Positions 18,922-28,422 of a stretch of 57,923 nucleotides of DNA are shown here, piece after piece (positions within the stretch are counted from its first letter, which is position 1; every line of letters starts with the position of its first letter). Origin of the DNA: an uncultured Prochlorococcus sp. (lineage in GTDB: Bacteria; Cyanobacteriota; Cyanobacteriia; PCC-6307; Cyanobiaceae); NCBI GenBank assembly GCA_902572075.1, contig CACGER010000007.1:1-57923 (forward strand). The letters run 5' to 3'. The notes beneath the pieces were generated by a model. The model was not told the origin of the DNA. It saw nothing but the letters and a program-made list of their open reading frames with translations, and made no database searches. Position numbers and translations under genes: made by a program.

Positions 18922-19029
18922 TTAAAATTTATAAATGGTTTCTATACGATGTTATGAACAATAGCACAGAGGTAACTACTTAAATAAGATTGATTAATTA
19001 TTAAAATCCTTAATAAATTAGAAATTTAA

Positions 19030-19758
19030 TTAGACGATAGCTGCCATAGCCATTCTTGCAATTTCTCTATTATCTAAACCTATTTCCATCAATGTATCTT
19101 GATAAGCAATCATAAATTCTTCCATTAATTCTTCTCTGTCCATAGCCAAAACTGATGCATCATTTGCTACTTCATCTAACATCTTTTTAATTAAGGGAAG
19201 ATTAACTTTATTAGCTTCAATTAATTCCTCTTTACAAGTAGATAGATTTTCTTTAAGCCACTCTTGACCATAATTTAAGTGAAGATATTCATCTTTAACC
19301 ACTCCCTCTGTTATTTTTTTTGCAAAAGGATCTGCAACTCTTATGTAGACGTTATAAGCAGAGATTGCAAATGCTTCAATTAAGATAGCTTGTATTAAAA
19401 GACACGTTGTTAAATTTCCTTTTTCAAGAGCAACTTGAAAATTACCATGTAATTTAGAAAAGAATTTTTTAGCAAATTCCATATCAGCTACTACACCTAA
19501 ATTTCTTCCGCATGCAGTAAAGCCTTTTTTATGCTTCATTTCCATTCTCGCCAATTTAGTTAACTCCTCTAACTCATTTGGAATTAAAGTTGCTATTGAA
19601 ATGTAATTATCATGAGCCTCTTGCTCTCCCTCGATAACAATTGCATTTATTCTGCTGTAAGCATCCTTATAAGAATCTGTAGTGAAGTCGGGCAAATCTA
19701 AAGAAATCGGATTAGTCGATTCTTGAATAGTTTTTTTATTTGATTCTAGAGTTTGCAT
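19030..19758 (-). CDS. ado: Aldehyde-deformylating oxygenase (ADO)
   Basis: Ferritin-like di-iron enzyme that turns C16/C18 aldehydes into odd-chain alkanes (mainly pentadecane/heptadecane) and formate. Seen: the six ligands are present in order, EGEQEAHDNY (Glu), ARMEMKHKKG (Glu, His), ILIEAFAIS (Glu) and VKDEYLHLNYG (Glu, His). The frame can be extended nine codons to 19785, but the ATG at 19758 gives MQTLESNKK, the N-terminus I recall from Prochlorococcus homologues, and about 242 aa. It lies upstream of aar in the same direction, separated by 108 bases with an AT-only 7-bp stem. Confidence 0.97.
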   Translation of the reverse strand: MQTLESNKKTIQESTNPISLDLPDFTTDSYKDAYSRINAIVIEGEQEAHDNYISIATLIPNELEELTKLARMEMKHKKGFTACGRNLGVVADMEFAKKFFSKLHGNFQVALEKGNLTTCLLIQAILIEAFAISAYNVYIRVADPFAKKITEGVVKDEYLHLNYGQEWLKENLSTCKEELIEANKVNLPLIKKMLDEVANDASVLAMDREELMEEFMIAYQDTLMEIGLDNREIARMAMAAIV

Positions 19759-19868
19759 GACAGTAATCTTTAGCTCATTATGCATGAATATTACATGATT
19801 ATAGAGAGTTTATTTAAATATCATGAAAATAGTTTCAATTGTTAAGTCACATTTTTACTTAAACTTAT

Positions 19869-20663
19869 TTACGAATTGTTTGGCCAATCTGATTGCATTA
19901 GATTCATAATTAATTTGAACCAATGATTAATCAATAATTCCTTTAAATTTTTTCCTAAAGACTCATTTGCTCCTCTACTATCTCCTATAACACCTGATTT
20001 ACTGAAGTCTTCAGTAAGCCAAGCAGTAGGCGCATTCCCCTCCAGACTCCAACCTTCAGGGATCTCTATTTTATTACCCTCATTTGGGCGTTCATCGCCT
20101 ACTAATTCTGGTTTTAAAGCGAGCATCAAACTTGTTTCAGCTAAAGAAGCATGAAGCCCATCCTCGATCTCAGTTTTTGTTAATAATTCACTTAATCCAT
20201 TAACACCACTCCATAAGAAACAAGGGAAAACTGCCATATCTGGTGAGAAACTTCTTAGCTCTCTTGCAGCTGTATTTAATAGTGAGATTTGACCTCCATG
20301 TCCATTAATCAATATCAATCTTTTAAAACCCATTTCAGATAATTGACTTCCGACTTCTTTAATCATTGAAGTTATCAAATTTGAGGAAAGTGAGATTGTC
20401 CCGGCAAAACCCTTATGTTCTGGAGAAAACCCAATATATTGAGTTGGAAGTTTTTTTAATGGAATATCAGCAGTGAATAATTTAAAAACTTCGCTAATAA
20501 TTTCATCAACAAAAATGCTATCTGTCGCAAGAGGCAAATGCGGTCCATGTTGCTCAACAGCACCGAATGGCCAAATCACTGTAGATCTTTTGTTTCTTGC
20601 AACACTCTCAATTTCTTGCCAATTTAAATGTTCAAATTTATTAGGTATTGGTTTAAAGTTCAT
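19869..20663 (-). CDS. Creatininase family protein
   Basis: Member of the creatinine amidohydrolase fold, zinc- or manganese-dependent amide hydrolases; in bacteria many act in cofactor or flavin-like pathways rather than on creatinine. Seen: 264 aa; WPFGAVEQHGPHLPLATDS (residues about 30-48) with Glu, His and Asp ligands, INGHGGQ with the central His, and GLHASLAETSLML with the C-terminal His/Glu. All expected metal residues are present. It is 110 bases downstream of a potential rpsA-like promoter region and divergent from it. The physiological substrate is unknown. Confidence 0.9.
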   Translation of the reverse strand: MNFKPIPNKFEHLNWQEIESVARNKRSTVIWPFGAVEQHGPHLPLATDSIFVDEIISEVFKLFTADIPLKKLPTQYIGFSPEHKGFAGTISLSSNLITSMIKEVGSQLSEMGFKRLILINGHGGQISLLNTAARELRSFSPDMAVFPCFLWSGVNGLSELLTKTEIEDGLHASLAETSLMLALKPELVGDERPNEGNKIEIPEGWSLEGNAPTAWLTEDFSKSGVIGDSRGANESLGKNLKELLINHWFKLIMNLMQSDWPNNS

Positions 20664-20729
20664 TAATTTTAATTTTGAGTACTAACATTTAAGGTATGTT
20701 AATAATTAATTATTCTTATTTTACCTACG

Positions 20730-21938
20730 ATGGGAGTCAATAATAAAAATGCCCAAGATAATATCCAAGCAAAGGGCAATAAAAAACCTCTTCAGGTACT
20801 TCACATAAGCAAAAAAGATACTCAAAAAAAATCTCAAGAAATAGATAATGGGCAAAACAATTCGCAAGAAGAAATTAAAAAAGAAAATATCGCAATCAAA
20901 CCTGAAATCATTAAAGATGATTCAGTAAAAGAAATTGATGACAGTAATGAAAACAGGCAAGATTCTGATATTTCTCAACATGATTTAACTCAACAAGACT
21001 TAAATAGACCCCTTAATTTTTCTGAGCAAAACAAAGATTTTCAATTGGAAAGAACTGTTGATGAATTCGATTTTGATGAGAGTGCTTTTTTGGAGGCTTT
21101 AAATGCAAATGAGCCAATTGGAGCCACAGGAGAAACAATTTCAGGTAAGGTTATTGCAATCGAAAGTGATGGACTATATGTTGACATTGGTGGAAAAGCA
21201 CCTGGTTATATGCCAAAAAAAGAATGTGGATTGGGTGTCATAACTAACTTTAAAGAAAAATTTTCTATAGGTCTTGAAATGGAAGTTTTGGTTATCAAAG
21301 AGCAAAATGCTGATGGAATGGTAACAGTGAGCTCTCGAGCATTAATTCTTAGGCAAAGTTGGGAAAAAGTATCAAATTCCGCAAAAAATGGAGAATTAAT
21401 TAACGTTTTAATTAATGGATTTAACAGAGGTGGGCTTACGTGTGATGTAGATGGATTGAGAGGATTTATCCCAAGATCTCAACTTGAAGATGGTCAAGAC
21501 TATCAATCTTTCGTTGGCAAAACTCTAAAAGTAGCATTTCTTGAGGTGAATCCAGAATCCAGAAAATTAGTTCTTTCTGAGAAGAAAGCAACATTAGTTT
21601 CTAAACTTACAAGTTTAGAATTAGGTCAATTAATTGAAGGAGAAGTTTTAGCTGTAAAACCATATGGCTTCTTTATTGATTTAGGTGGAGCTAGTGGACT
21701 TCTTCATCAATCCTCACTAACAAATGGATCTATTCGTTCTTTGAGAGAAGTTTTTAGAGAAGGGGAAATGATAAAAGCTTTAATATCTGAAATTGACCTC
21801 GAAAAAGGGCGCATTGGTCTCAATACAGCACTGCTAGAAAACTCTGCAGGAGAATTAATTATTGATAAGCAAAAAGTTATGCAAGAAGCCACAGAGAGAG
21901 CACTAAAAACTAAAGCACTGTTCGATAAAAAAGAATAA
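20730..21938 (+). CDS. S1 RNA-binding domain protein (ribosomal protein S1-like)
   Basis: Three S1-type OB-fold repeats after a long charged N-terminal tail. Seen: 402 aa; residues 1-120 are disordered and rich in Gln, Lys, Asp and Glu; S1 domains about 130-200 (GKVIAIESDGLYVDIGGKAP), 212-280 (GFNRGGLTCDVDGLRGFIP) and 295-365 (GEVLAVKPYGFFIDLGGASG). Known: cyanobacteria often carry two S1 genes; the one with an extended acidic tail is sometimes called the second S1 homologue or Nbp1. Roles in mRNA binding at the 30S subunit are likely. The Tab2 gene starts five bases after its stop, suggesting coupling. Confidence 0.9.
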   Translation: MGVNNKNAQDNIQAKGNKKPLQVLHISKKDTQKKSQEIDNGQNNSQEEIKKENIAIKPEIIKDDSVKEIDDSNENRQDSDISQHDLTQQDLNRPLNFSEQNKDFQLERTVDEFDFDESAFLEALNANEPIGATGETISGKVIAIESDGLYVDIGGKAPGYMPKKECGLGVITNFKEKFSIGLEMEVLVIKEQNADGMVTVSSRALILRQSWEKVSNSAKNGELINVLINGFNRGGLTCDVDGLRGFIPRSQLEDGQDYQSFVGKTLKVAFLEVNPESRKLVLSEKKATLVSKLTSLELGQLIEGEVLAVKPYGFFIDLGGASGLLHQSSLTNGSIRSLREVFREGEMIKALISEIDLEKGRIGLNTALLENSAGELIIDKQKVMQEATERALKTKALFDKKE

Positions 21939-21942
21939 GAAA

Positions 21943-22848
21943 ATGAACATTAATAAAACAATGGAGTCAAGTCTTAAATTAAAAATTTCAGATTGGGAAT
22001 TAGACTTCTACTCAAGACCAATTATTGAATCAAATGGAAAAAAAAGGTGGGAGTTAATTATTTGCTCTACAAGAACCTATAAGACAGAAGATATTTTTCT
22101 TTGGAATAAAAAATGCCCTGCCAATGAAGTTAATTCTGTATGGCTTACAAAGGCATTAAATGAAGCAATAAGTGAAGCAAAAAAACAAGGGTGGGAGAAA
22201 CCTTCAATAGTTCGATTTTGGAGGTCTTCAATGAAATCTATCATTAAGAAATCTCTGGAGGCCGTAAGTATTGAGGCTCTTGTAAGTAGAAGAACTTATG
22301 AATTATTAGATAGAATCGAATTTCTTGAGAAAAATATCTATCCAAAGGAAAAAGGTTATGTAAGAGGTGTATTAGCTCCTACTTTTACCTCTAGAATGGA
22401 AAACCCTCCTACACCTTTACCAGAAGAAGTAAGGGGTGATGCTTTAACCATCTCTGAAATATCAATTGGAGAATTAAAATCAGCAGAAAATTGGCCTATT
22501 GAATTTGGAGCAATTTTCCCAATTCAGGAAGATTTAGATGATAATTACTTAGTTCCAGGATTAAGACTTTTTAGCAAAGATAGATCTTTAGCACTTTCTG
22601 CATGGTTCAGTTGTTTAGAACCTATTAAATTAGTCATCAATAAGAACCAACTCATACTTGAAGCTTCAGAGGACGATAAATGGCTGGTAACAGATTTGCC
22701 AGAAAAAGATGCAAACATTTTGAGCACAAAATTTTTAGAGAATAAAAAAAATTCTTTTGATTATCAATTTATTTCCATACAGTCAACGCCATACATCGAG
22801 AAATTTGCAGGATTCTGGATCTTGAGAGATATTGAATTAATTTCTTAA
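21943..22848 (+). CDS. Tab2/Atab2-family RNA-binding protein
   Basis: Homologue of plant and algal Tab2/ATAB2, needed for translation of PSI (and PSII) core mRNAs in chloroplasts. Seen: 301 aa; starts with DWELDFYSRPI, followed by WELIICSTR, KPSIVRFWRSSM, VEALVSRRTYEL-type and PPTPLPEEVRGDAL segments that define DUF1092. No membrane segment or signal. It follows the S1-like gene by four bases, so two RNA-binding translation-related genes are likely co-expressed. An alternative start is the ATG at 21961. A role in psaA/psaB translation is inferred from the family. Confidence 0.92.
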   Translation: MNINKTMESSLKLKISDWELDFYSRPIIESNGKKRWELIICSTRTYKTEDIFLWNKKCPANEVNSVWLTKALNEAISEAKKQGWEKPSIVRFWRSSMKSIIKKSLEAVSIEALVSRRTYELLDRIEFLEKNIYPKEKGYVRGVLAPTFTSRMENPPTPLPEEVRGDALTISEISIGELKSAENWPIEFGAIFPIQEDLDDNYLVPGLRLFSKDRSLALSAWFSCLEPIKLVINKNQLILEASEDDKWLVTDLPEKDANILSTKFLENKKNSFDYQFISIQSTPYIEKFAGFWILRDIELIS

Positions 22849-22855
22849 ATTCAGT

Positions 22856-23653
22856 TTGGGAGCAGGAACTATTCCATACAAAGAAATATATTTCTCAAAA
22901 TCTGAAATTTTTATTCAAAACAAAAAATTTGAGTATTATTCATCACCTATCCTTAGTCAAAATAATTTCAAACATGCATATTTTACGAAGTCGAGCTCTG
23001 AGAAATTTCTTCAATTATTAGGGAATCACTTTAATGAAAATTACATAAATTGTGTTTCCAATCAAATTCACAGTAATTTAATAGTGTTTGGATCATATTC
23101 GGAAGAGGGTATTAAGACTGATGCAGATGGTCTTGTTGGTAATAGACTCAATCAAAACTTATGGGTTTACACAGCTGATTGTATGCCAATATTTTTTGCA
23201 GATAAAAGAACAAGAAATGTAGCAACCTTGCATTGTGGAAGAAAAGGTTTAGAAAAAAAAATAATAAAAAATCTGATTAAAATTTTCGATAATTTGGGTA
23301 CATCTAGAGATGACTTACTTGTTGCAATAGGACCAGCGATCTCTAAGGAACATTATCTAGTTGATAAAATAACGCTCGAAAAATTTTATAGAAAGGCCGA
23401 AAACAGAGACATAACAGTCAAATTGACTAAAACTGAAAAAGATCTTTGTTTTAGTGATTCAAATCACTCCAAAGAGAAAAACTTAAATCAACTCGATCTT
23501 AAAAGATCTGCTTTTAAACAACTTTTAGATGAGAACATTCCCAATACAAATATAGACATCTCAAATTTATGTACATACAAATTAAAAAATGAATTTAATT
23601 CCTGGAGAAGAAGCAAAACATTCTCGAGACAATGGAATTTTATTTGCTCATAG
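22856..23653 (+). CDS. pgeF: Laccase-domain protein (YfiH/PgeF family)
   Basis: Family of copper-free purine nucleoside phosphorylase/peptidoglycan-editing-type proteins formerly called polyphenol oxidases. Seen: 265 aa; NQIHSN, DADGLV, YTADCMPIFFAD with the conserved Cys, and LHCGRKGLEKKII where the family usually has HAGWRG. The His and Cys ligands are kept but the HAGWRG block is altered to HCGRKG. It starts at a TTG (22856), seven bases after the Tab2 stop; there is no close ATG. It probably ends the transcript. Confidence 0.88.
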   Translation: MGAGTIPYKEIYFSKSEIFIQNKKFEYYSSPILSQNNFKHAYFTKSSSEKFLQLLGNHFNENYINCVSNQIHSNLIVFGSYSEEGIKTDADGLVGNRLNQNLWVYTADCMPIFFADKRTRNVATLHCGRKGLEKKIIKNLIKIFDNLGTSRDDLLVAIGPAISKEHYLVDKITLEKFYRKAENRDITVKLTKTEKDLCFSDSNHSKEKNLNQLDLKRSAFKQLLDENIPNTNIDISNLCTYKLKNEFNSWRRSKTFSRQWNFICS

Positions 23654-23660
23654 AGCATAG

Positions 23661-24011
23661 TTAACTAGGACAAATTTCACTAGTTAAATCTTTAGCGACT
23701 AATAATTCGGTCATCTCCTTAGTACCTTTAATATTAAAAACTTTGGCTAACAAAATATTTTCTTTGAAACCAAAAGGTTTTATTTTCACTTTGCTTCCCC
23801 TTGGGAATTCACTCTTAAGCAAATTAGTTGCTTCAAACTCATCATTTTCATTTACATCTACACAAAATAGTCCAATTGTTAAATTCCTATTTTGATCCCC
23901 CACCAAAATAGTATTTGAATTTTTAATTTGAAGAATTTCGGCCGAGTTAACTATTACAGGATTAAGAAAAATCAAGCAGATTAAAATTAAAATTTCTGAT
24001 AATTTTTTCAA
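23661..24011 (-). CDS. Small secreted protein, possible degenerate SNase-like fold
   Basis: Unrecognised, 116 aa. Seen: a cleavable-looking signal peptide (LSEILILICLIFLNPVIVNSA, cut after about residue 24), then a mature domain of about 92 aa with an alternating beta pattern: ILQIKNSNTILV, LTIGLFCVDV, KVKIKPFGF, ILLAKVFNI. The order resembles the N-terminal barrel of staphylococcal nuclease-like domains (a DGDT-like turn, a strand reading GLFCVDV where family members have RLxGIDxPE), but the catalytic Arg/Glu residues are absent, so no nuclease activity is expected. The start is TTG. It converges with the pgeF-like gene. Confidence 0.65.
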   Translation of the reverse strand: MKKLSEILILICLIFLNPVIVNSAEILQIKNSNTILVGDQNRNLTIGLFCVDVNENDEFEATNLLKSEFPRGSKVKIKPFGFKENILLAKVFNIKGTKEMTELLVAKDLTSEICPS

Positions 24012-24078
24012 TTCAAAAATATCTAAGTTTTCAAATTATCTTAAAGTTAATTTTTTAAAATGACGAATTTCAAAAAAA

Positions 24079-25842
24079 TTAGTCTTCACAATTAACATAT
24101 CCAACCATTTGGGCATTACTTTTACCAGGAGGAACCATTGGATAACAATTTTCACCTCTTCTTACAAGGATATTAATCAAGGCAGGGCCGTCATGATCAA
24201 GCGCATTTTTTAATTCATTCTGTAATTGTTTTCTATCAGAAATTAAGTATCCTTTAACTCCAAAAGACTCAGCAAGTTTTACAAAATCAGGTTCACCACA
24301 ACTCATATCAGATGAGGAATATCTTTCATCGTAAAAACTTTCCTGCCATTGTCTTACCATCCCTTGCCAGCGATTATTTATAATAATCAATTTCACCTTT
24401 AGACCATATTGAGATAAAGTTCCTAATTCCTGAATATTCATTAAGACACTCGCATCTCCTGCAATACAAATTACATCTGAATTAGGTAAAGCTGCTTTTA
24501 CTCCAATTGCCGCTGGCAATCCAAAGCCCATAGTTCCTAAGCCTGCACTACTAATCCATTTTCTTGGAGAATTCCTGAGATATTGAGCAGCCCACATCTG
24601 ATGTTGTCCTACATCTGTAGTCACATAAGCTTCTGGTGAAAGTTCCCTTACTTTTAAAAGCACCTCCTGAGGATAAATTTCTCCTTCTTTAGGCGGGTCA
24701 TATAATGGGTGTTTATTTTTCCAAAAATCAATTTTTTCCAACCAGTTTTTAGTCTGACAAGTAAATTTGTTTTTTAGATATTGTTCATTAATTTTGAGAA
24801 CAGCTTTTGAAACATCAGAGACAATTGCAACATCTACACGTCTATTTTTATTAACTTCTGCCGGGTCGATATCTATATGAATTACCTTTGCATTAGGAGC
24901 AAAAGTATCTAATTTTCCTGTCACCCGATCATCGAATCTAGCTCCAATAGCAATTAAAAGATCGCATTCTGTAACAGCGAAATTTGCGTAAGCAGTCCCA
25001 TGCATTCCTAACATCCCTAATGATAAATTATCTTTTTCATCAAAAGCGCCCTTTCCCATTAAGGTTGTGGTAACTGGTATTTGATAATTCTTTGCCAAAG
25101 TTTTTATTTGATCATGAGCCCCTGAAGATATTGCCCCACCTCCAACGTATAGAAGAGGTCTTTCAGAATCTTCTATTAATTTAATTGCTCTATTAATATC
25201 GCAATCATTAATTTCTCCATTCCTTTTAAATCCTTTAGGAATAATCTCACCAGGCAAAACTCTTTGGTAATTAAAGAATTCCTGACCTACATCTTTAGGA
25301 ATGTCAATTAAAACAGGGCCAGGCCTTCCAGATGAGGCTATGAAAAAAGCTTCAGAAACTACTTTCGCGATATCTGAAGGATCTCTTATTACCCATGAAT
25401 GTTTCACGATTGGAAGAGTTATGCCAAAAATATCAGTTTCTTGAAAAGCGTCTGTCCCTATAGCAGGTCTTGGAACTTGACCTGTAACTACAACTAGGGG
25501 GACTGAATCCATTTGCGCAGTGGCAATTCCAGTTACCAAATTTGTTGCACCTGGGCCTGAGGTCCCAAAACATACTCCTACTTCACCAGTAGATCTTGCA
25601 TATCCATCAGCCGCATGTGAACCACCTTGTTCATGCCTAACCATATAATGCTTTAACCAACCTTCTTGTTCTGCCTTATGAACAGCGTCATATATTGGGA
25701 GTATGGCTCCCCCAGGATATCCGAATATAACTTTTACCCCATGAATTTTTAAAGAATCCATTAGTGCATCTGCACCAGTTATCCAAACTGGATTTTCATA
25801 TTTTGAACTACCCTTTGAAAAGGATCTCGAAGTAAGAGTCAC
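24079..25842 (-). CDS. ilvB: Acetolactate synthase large subunit
   Basis: ThDP-dependent enzyme that makes acetolactate for valine, leucine and isoleucine. Seen: 587 aa; [15 protein letters not shown] near residue 40, [14 protein letters not shown] with the catalytic Glu and ThDP region, [23 protein letters not shown]-like [17 protein letters not shown], and ThDP/Mg motif [12 protein letters not shown] with [15 protein letters not shown] start at 25842. Standalone here, with no ilvH beside it. Full length for the family. Confidence 0.97.
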   Translation of the reverse strand: MTLTSRSFSKGSSKYENPVWITGADALMDSLKIHGVKVIFGYPGGAILPIYDAVHKAEQEGWLKHYMVRHEQGGSHAADGYARSTGEVGVCFGTSGPGATNLVTGIATAQMDSVPLVVVTGQVPRPAIGTDAFQETDIFGITLPIVKHSWVIRDPSDIAKVVSEAFFIASSGRPGPVLIDIPKDVGQEFFNYQRVLPGEIIPKGFKRNGEINDCDINRAIKLIEDSERPLLYVGGGAISSGAHDQIKTLAKNYQIPVTTTLMGKGAFDEKDNLSLGMLGMHGTAYANFAVTECDLLIAIGARFDDRVTGKLDTFAPNAKVIHIDIDPAEVNKNRRVDVAIVSDVSKAVLKINEQYLKNKFTCQTKNWLEKIDFWKNKHPLYDPPKEGEIYPQEVLLKVRELSPEAYVTTDVGQHQMWAAQYLRNSPRKWISSAGLGTMGFGLPAAIGVKAALPNSDVICIAGDASVLMNIQELGTLSQYGLKVKLIIINNRWQGMVRQWQESFYDERYSSSDMSCGEPDFVKLAESFGVKGYLISDRKQLQNELKNALDHDGPALINILVRRGENCYPMVPPGKSNAQMVGYVNCED

Positions 25843-25978
25843 TAAAGAAATTCAACATTTACTATAAATTTTAAACTTAATTAAATACTTTTGCCTCATT
25901 TAGAAATGTAATGTCAGAAATGTATTCAAAAGAATCTTTAAATAGATTTAAAATTTTCAAATAAATATAAATATTTAT

Positions 25979-27154
25979 TTATAAAATCCCTAATTTATGT
26001 AATGGTCCAGAACCTGAAATTAGTTCAATAAAAAGCACAAGAAAAATAATCATTGCAACTCTTCCGTTCCAAACCTCTGAACTATTATTCCAACCCCATT
26101 GCCATTTCTCTTGTGGATAAAGTTTAACCTTTTCAGGTAATTGAGAAGCCTCCTCTATATTAACTAGAGGCCCTTCCAAACATGAAATCACTAGATCACT
26201 AAGACCTTCAATAAAAGTAGGATGAGTATTAAGAGCCTTAACTCTCCGAAAGTTTTTAATACCAGCTTCTTCAGCAATTTCTTTATATTCAATATCAATT
26301 TCTTGCAATGTTTCGATATGCTCTCCAACGAAACTTATGGGAACCACAATTAAATCATTAATATTTGACTTTCCAAGATCAGTTAACACTTCTTCTGTAT
26401 AAGGCTTCAGCCATTCAACAGGGCCAACTCTACTTTGATAAGAAAGTGTATACGGGTTACTATGCCCTAAACATTTTTCTAGCTCATCTATTATTAATAA
26501 TGAACAATCTTCAATTTGCTCTTTGTAAGGATCTCCAGCTTCCTCTACGTAACTCTTAGGAACTCCATGAGCAGTAAAACATATATGAGCTTTTGAAGGT
26601 GATTCACAAAGTGTAATTTGTTCAGCAATCAATTCAACCATTGACTTTAAATAACCTGATTGACTAAACCAACTCCTTACACATCTCATTGGAACCTTCT
26701 TAAATTCATCATCAGAATCTCGCAATTTTTTTAATTCCCTAAAGCTCGAACCACTTGTACTTATCGAGAAATGTGGATACAAGGGTATTACAACAACTTG
26801 ATCTATGCCATCTGCTTTCATATCAGCGATAGCTGATTCGGTAAAAGGATGCCAATACCTCATAGCTATATAGGTAGTAGCATTAAAACCCTTGTCTCTT
26901 AATTTAGATTGTAATTCTCTTGCTTGTTGTTCAGTTATCCTTCTGATAGGTGAACCTCCACCTATAGAAAGATAGGCTTGTTGTGAAGTGGTACTCCTAA
27001 GCGTACTAATTAACCAAGCTAGTGGCTTTTGAAAAACAGGAAAAGGTGTCCTGATAATTTCAGGATCTGAAAAAAGGTTGTATAAAAATGGGCCGACATC
27101 AGTAATGCGTTCAGGCCCTCCTAAATTCATTAGTAAGACGCCTATTTTATCCAT
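25979..27154 (-). CDS. hemH: Ferrochelatase with C-terminal chlorophyll a/b-binding-like helix
   Basis: Inserts Fe2+ into protoporphyrin IX, the last step of haem synthesis. Seen: 391 aa; [12 protein letters not shown]-terminus, [32 protein letters not shown] with the active-site His, and [18 protein letters not shown]. From about residue 345 there is a proline-rich linker ([18 protein letters not shown]) and one membrane helix with ExWNGRVAM, the LHC/HLIP-type chlorophyll-binding signature. Known: cyanobacterial and plastid ferrochelatases carry this tail, which affects localisation, dimerisation and pigment binding. No missing residues. Confidence 0.98.
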   Translation of the reverse strand: MDKIGVLLMNLGGPERITDVGPFLYNLFSDPEIIRTPFPVFQKPLAWLISTLRSTTSQQAYLSIGGGSPIRRITEQQARELQSKLRDKGFNATTYIAMRYWHPFTESAIADMKADGIDQVVVIPLYPHFSISTSGSSFRELKKLRDSDDEFKKVPMRCVRSWFSQSGYLKSMVELIAEQITLCESPSKAHICFTAHGVPKSYVEEAGDPYKEQIEDCSLLIIDELEKCLGHSNPYTLSYQSRVGPVEWLKPYTEEVLTDLGKSNINDLIVVPISFVGEHIETLQEIDIEYKEIAEEAGIKNFRRVKALNTHPTFIEGLSDLVISCLEGPLVNIEEASQLPEKVKLYPQEKWQWGWNNSSEVWNGRVAMIIFLVLFIELISGSGPLHKLGIL

Positions 27155-27219
27155 TTAAAATTCATGGAGATTGAAAATCAACATTAAAAACGTCATTATA
27201 TGGTCAATTATATAAGTAA

Positions 27220-28389
27220 ATGAACGTAATTCAGGAAATTAATAATGTCAATGATAAATTTGCTACTCAAGGCAGCAAGCTTAAAATTGAGAAAAGAGGA
27301 GAGAAATTAAATATTCGTGGTTCACTCCCCTCCAAAGAAGATAACAATAACTTTAAAATTCAAAGAATATCTCTTGGCTTAAAGGCTGATATTTCTGGAT
27401 TAGAGGAGGCCAAAAAAAAACTACAATTAATCAATTTGCAATTGGAATTGAATCAATTTGATTGGATTAATTGGATAGGCAAACCCTATAAAAAGGAAAT
27501 AAAAGATGGTTTTGAATTCCCAAAAAAGTTAAATCAATTTGAGGAATTTTTTTTTAAAGAAAATAAAAGTGATTTTCGCACCAGCACTAGAAAAACTACT
27601 TGGAGAAGTTCTTACAAACCATATATGAAAAGAATCCTTAATATTTACAATGACTATGAAAATGCTGCTTTAGAAATAATATTTCAAAAAACACTTGAAA
27701 GTTATAAGGAAGGTACTAGAAGTAGGAAACAATGCGCTACTTCTTTAAGTGTTTTGGCTAAGTTTTTGGACATTAAACTACCAGAAGATTGGAAATTAAA
27801 TTCTAGAGGATATGGTCTGAACAAAGCAGGCTTTAGGGATCTACCTAAAGACGAATTAATAGAGAAACTGTGGGAGAAAATACCAAACAATTCTTGGAAA
27901 TTTGTTTTTGGTCTGATGGCTACATATGGATTAAGGAATCATGAAGTATTTTTTTGTGATTTAAGTTCTCTTACTAATTTTGGGGACAAAATCATAAGAG
28001 TTTTGCCTACGACTAAAACTGGGGAACACCAAGTTTGGCCATTTCATCCTGAATGGGTGGAAAAGTTCGAATTATCAAAACTTGGTGAAAATCCAGAACT
28101 TTTACCAAACATTAATAGAGACCTTAAAATTACAACCTTACAGAATATTGGAAAAAAAATTACAGACCAATTTAAGCGTTACTCTTTGCAAATAAAACCT
28201 TATGATCTAAGGCATGCTTGGGCAGTTAGAACAATTTTTTATGATTTACCTGATACTGTGGCTGCCAGAATGATGGGACATTCGGTTAGTTTACATACTC
28301 AAACTTATCACCACTGGATTACTAAAAGAGATCAACAACAGGCAGTAAATAATGCACTTTTAAAAGTTAAAAAAGTTAAAAATATTTAA
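27220..28389 (+). CDS. Tyrosine recombinase (phage integrase family)
   Basis: Site-specific recombinase of unknown target. Seen: 389 aa; N-terminal core-binding region about 100-200, catalytic domain 215-375 with Arg239 (YGLRNHE), probable Lys266 (TKTGEH), Arg331 (PYDLRHAWAVR), His354 (MMGHSV) and nucleophile Tyr363 (HTQTYHHW). The box II His is Tyr328, a known but less common replacement. No phage, IS or tRNA gene lies beside it, and its base composition fits the neighbours, so it is probably a resident chromosomal gene rather than a recent arrival. It is 65 bases from divergent hemH and 33 bases before cobO. Confidence 0.85.
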   Translation: MNVIQEINNVNDKFATQGSKLKIEKRGEKLNIRGSLPSKEDNNNFKIQRISLGLKADISGLEEAKKKLQLINLQLELNQFDWINWIGKPYKKEIKDGFEFPKKLNQFEEFFFKENKSDFRTSTRKTTWRSSYKPYMKRILNIYNDYENAALEIIFQKTLESYKEGTRSRKQCATSLSVLAKFLDIKLPEDWKLNSRGYGLNKAGFRDLPKDELIEKLWEKIPNNSWKFVFGLMATYGLRNHEVFFCDLSSLTNFGDKIIRVLPTTKTGEHQVWPFHPEWVEKFELSKLGENPELLPNINRDLKITTLQNIGKKITDQFKRYSLQIKPYDLRHAWAVRTIFYDLPDTVAARMMGHSVSLHTQTYHHWITKRDQQQAVNNALLKVKKVKNI

Positions 28390-28422
28390 AGATTTATAAT
28401 TAAAAAAAAAATCTGGGATCTT

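Noticed and set aside
18960..19029. Terminator after ado (ttattaa/ttaataa stem)
   Set aside because: Only A-T pairs and no U-run; likely chance in such AT-rich DNA.
27220..28389. Recombinase as the mark of a genomic island or prophage
   Set aside because: Neighbours are housekeeping genes (hemH, cobO, pyrH), composition does not change, and no repeats or tRNA lie at the flanks.
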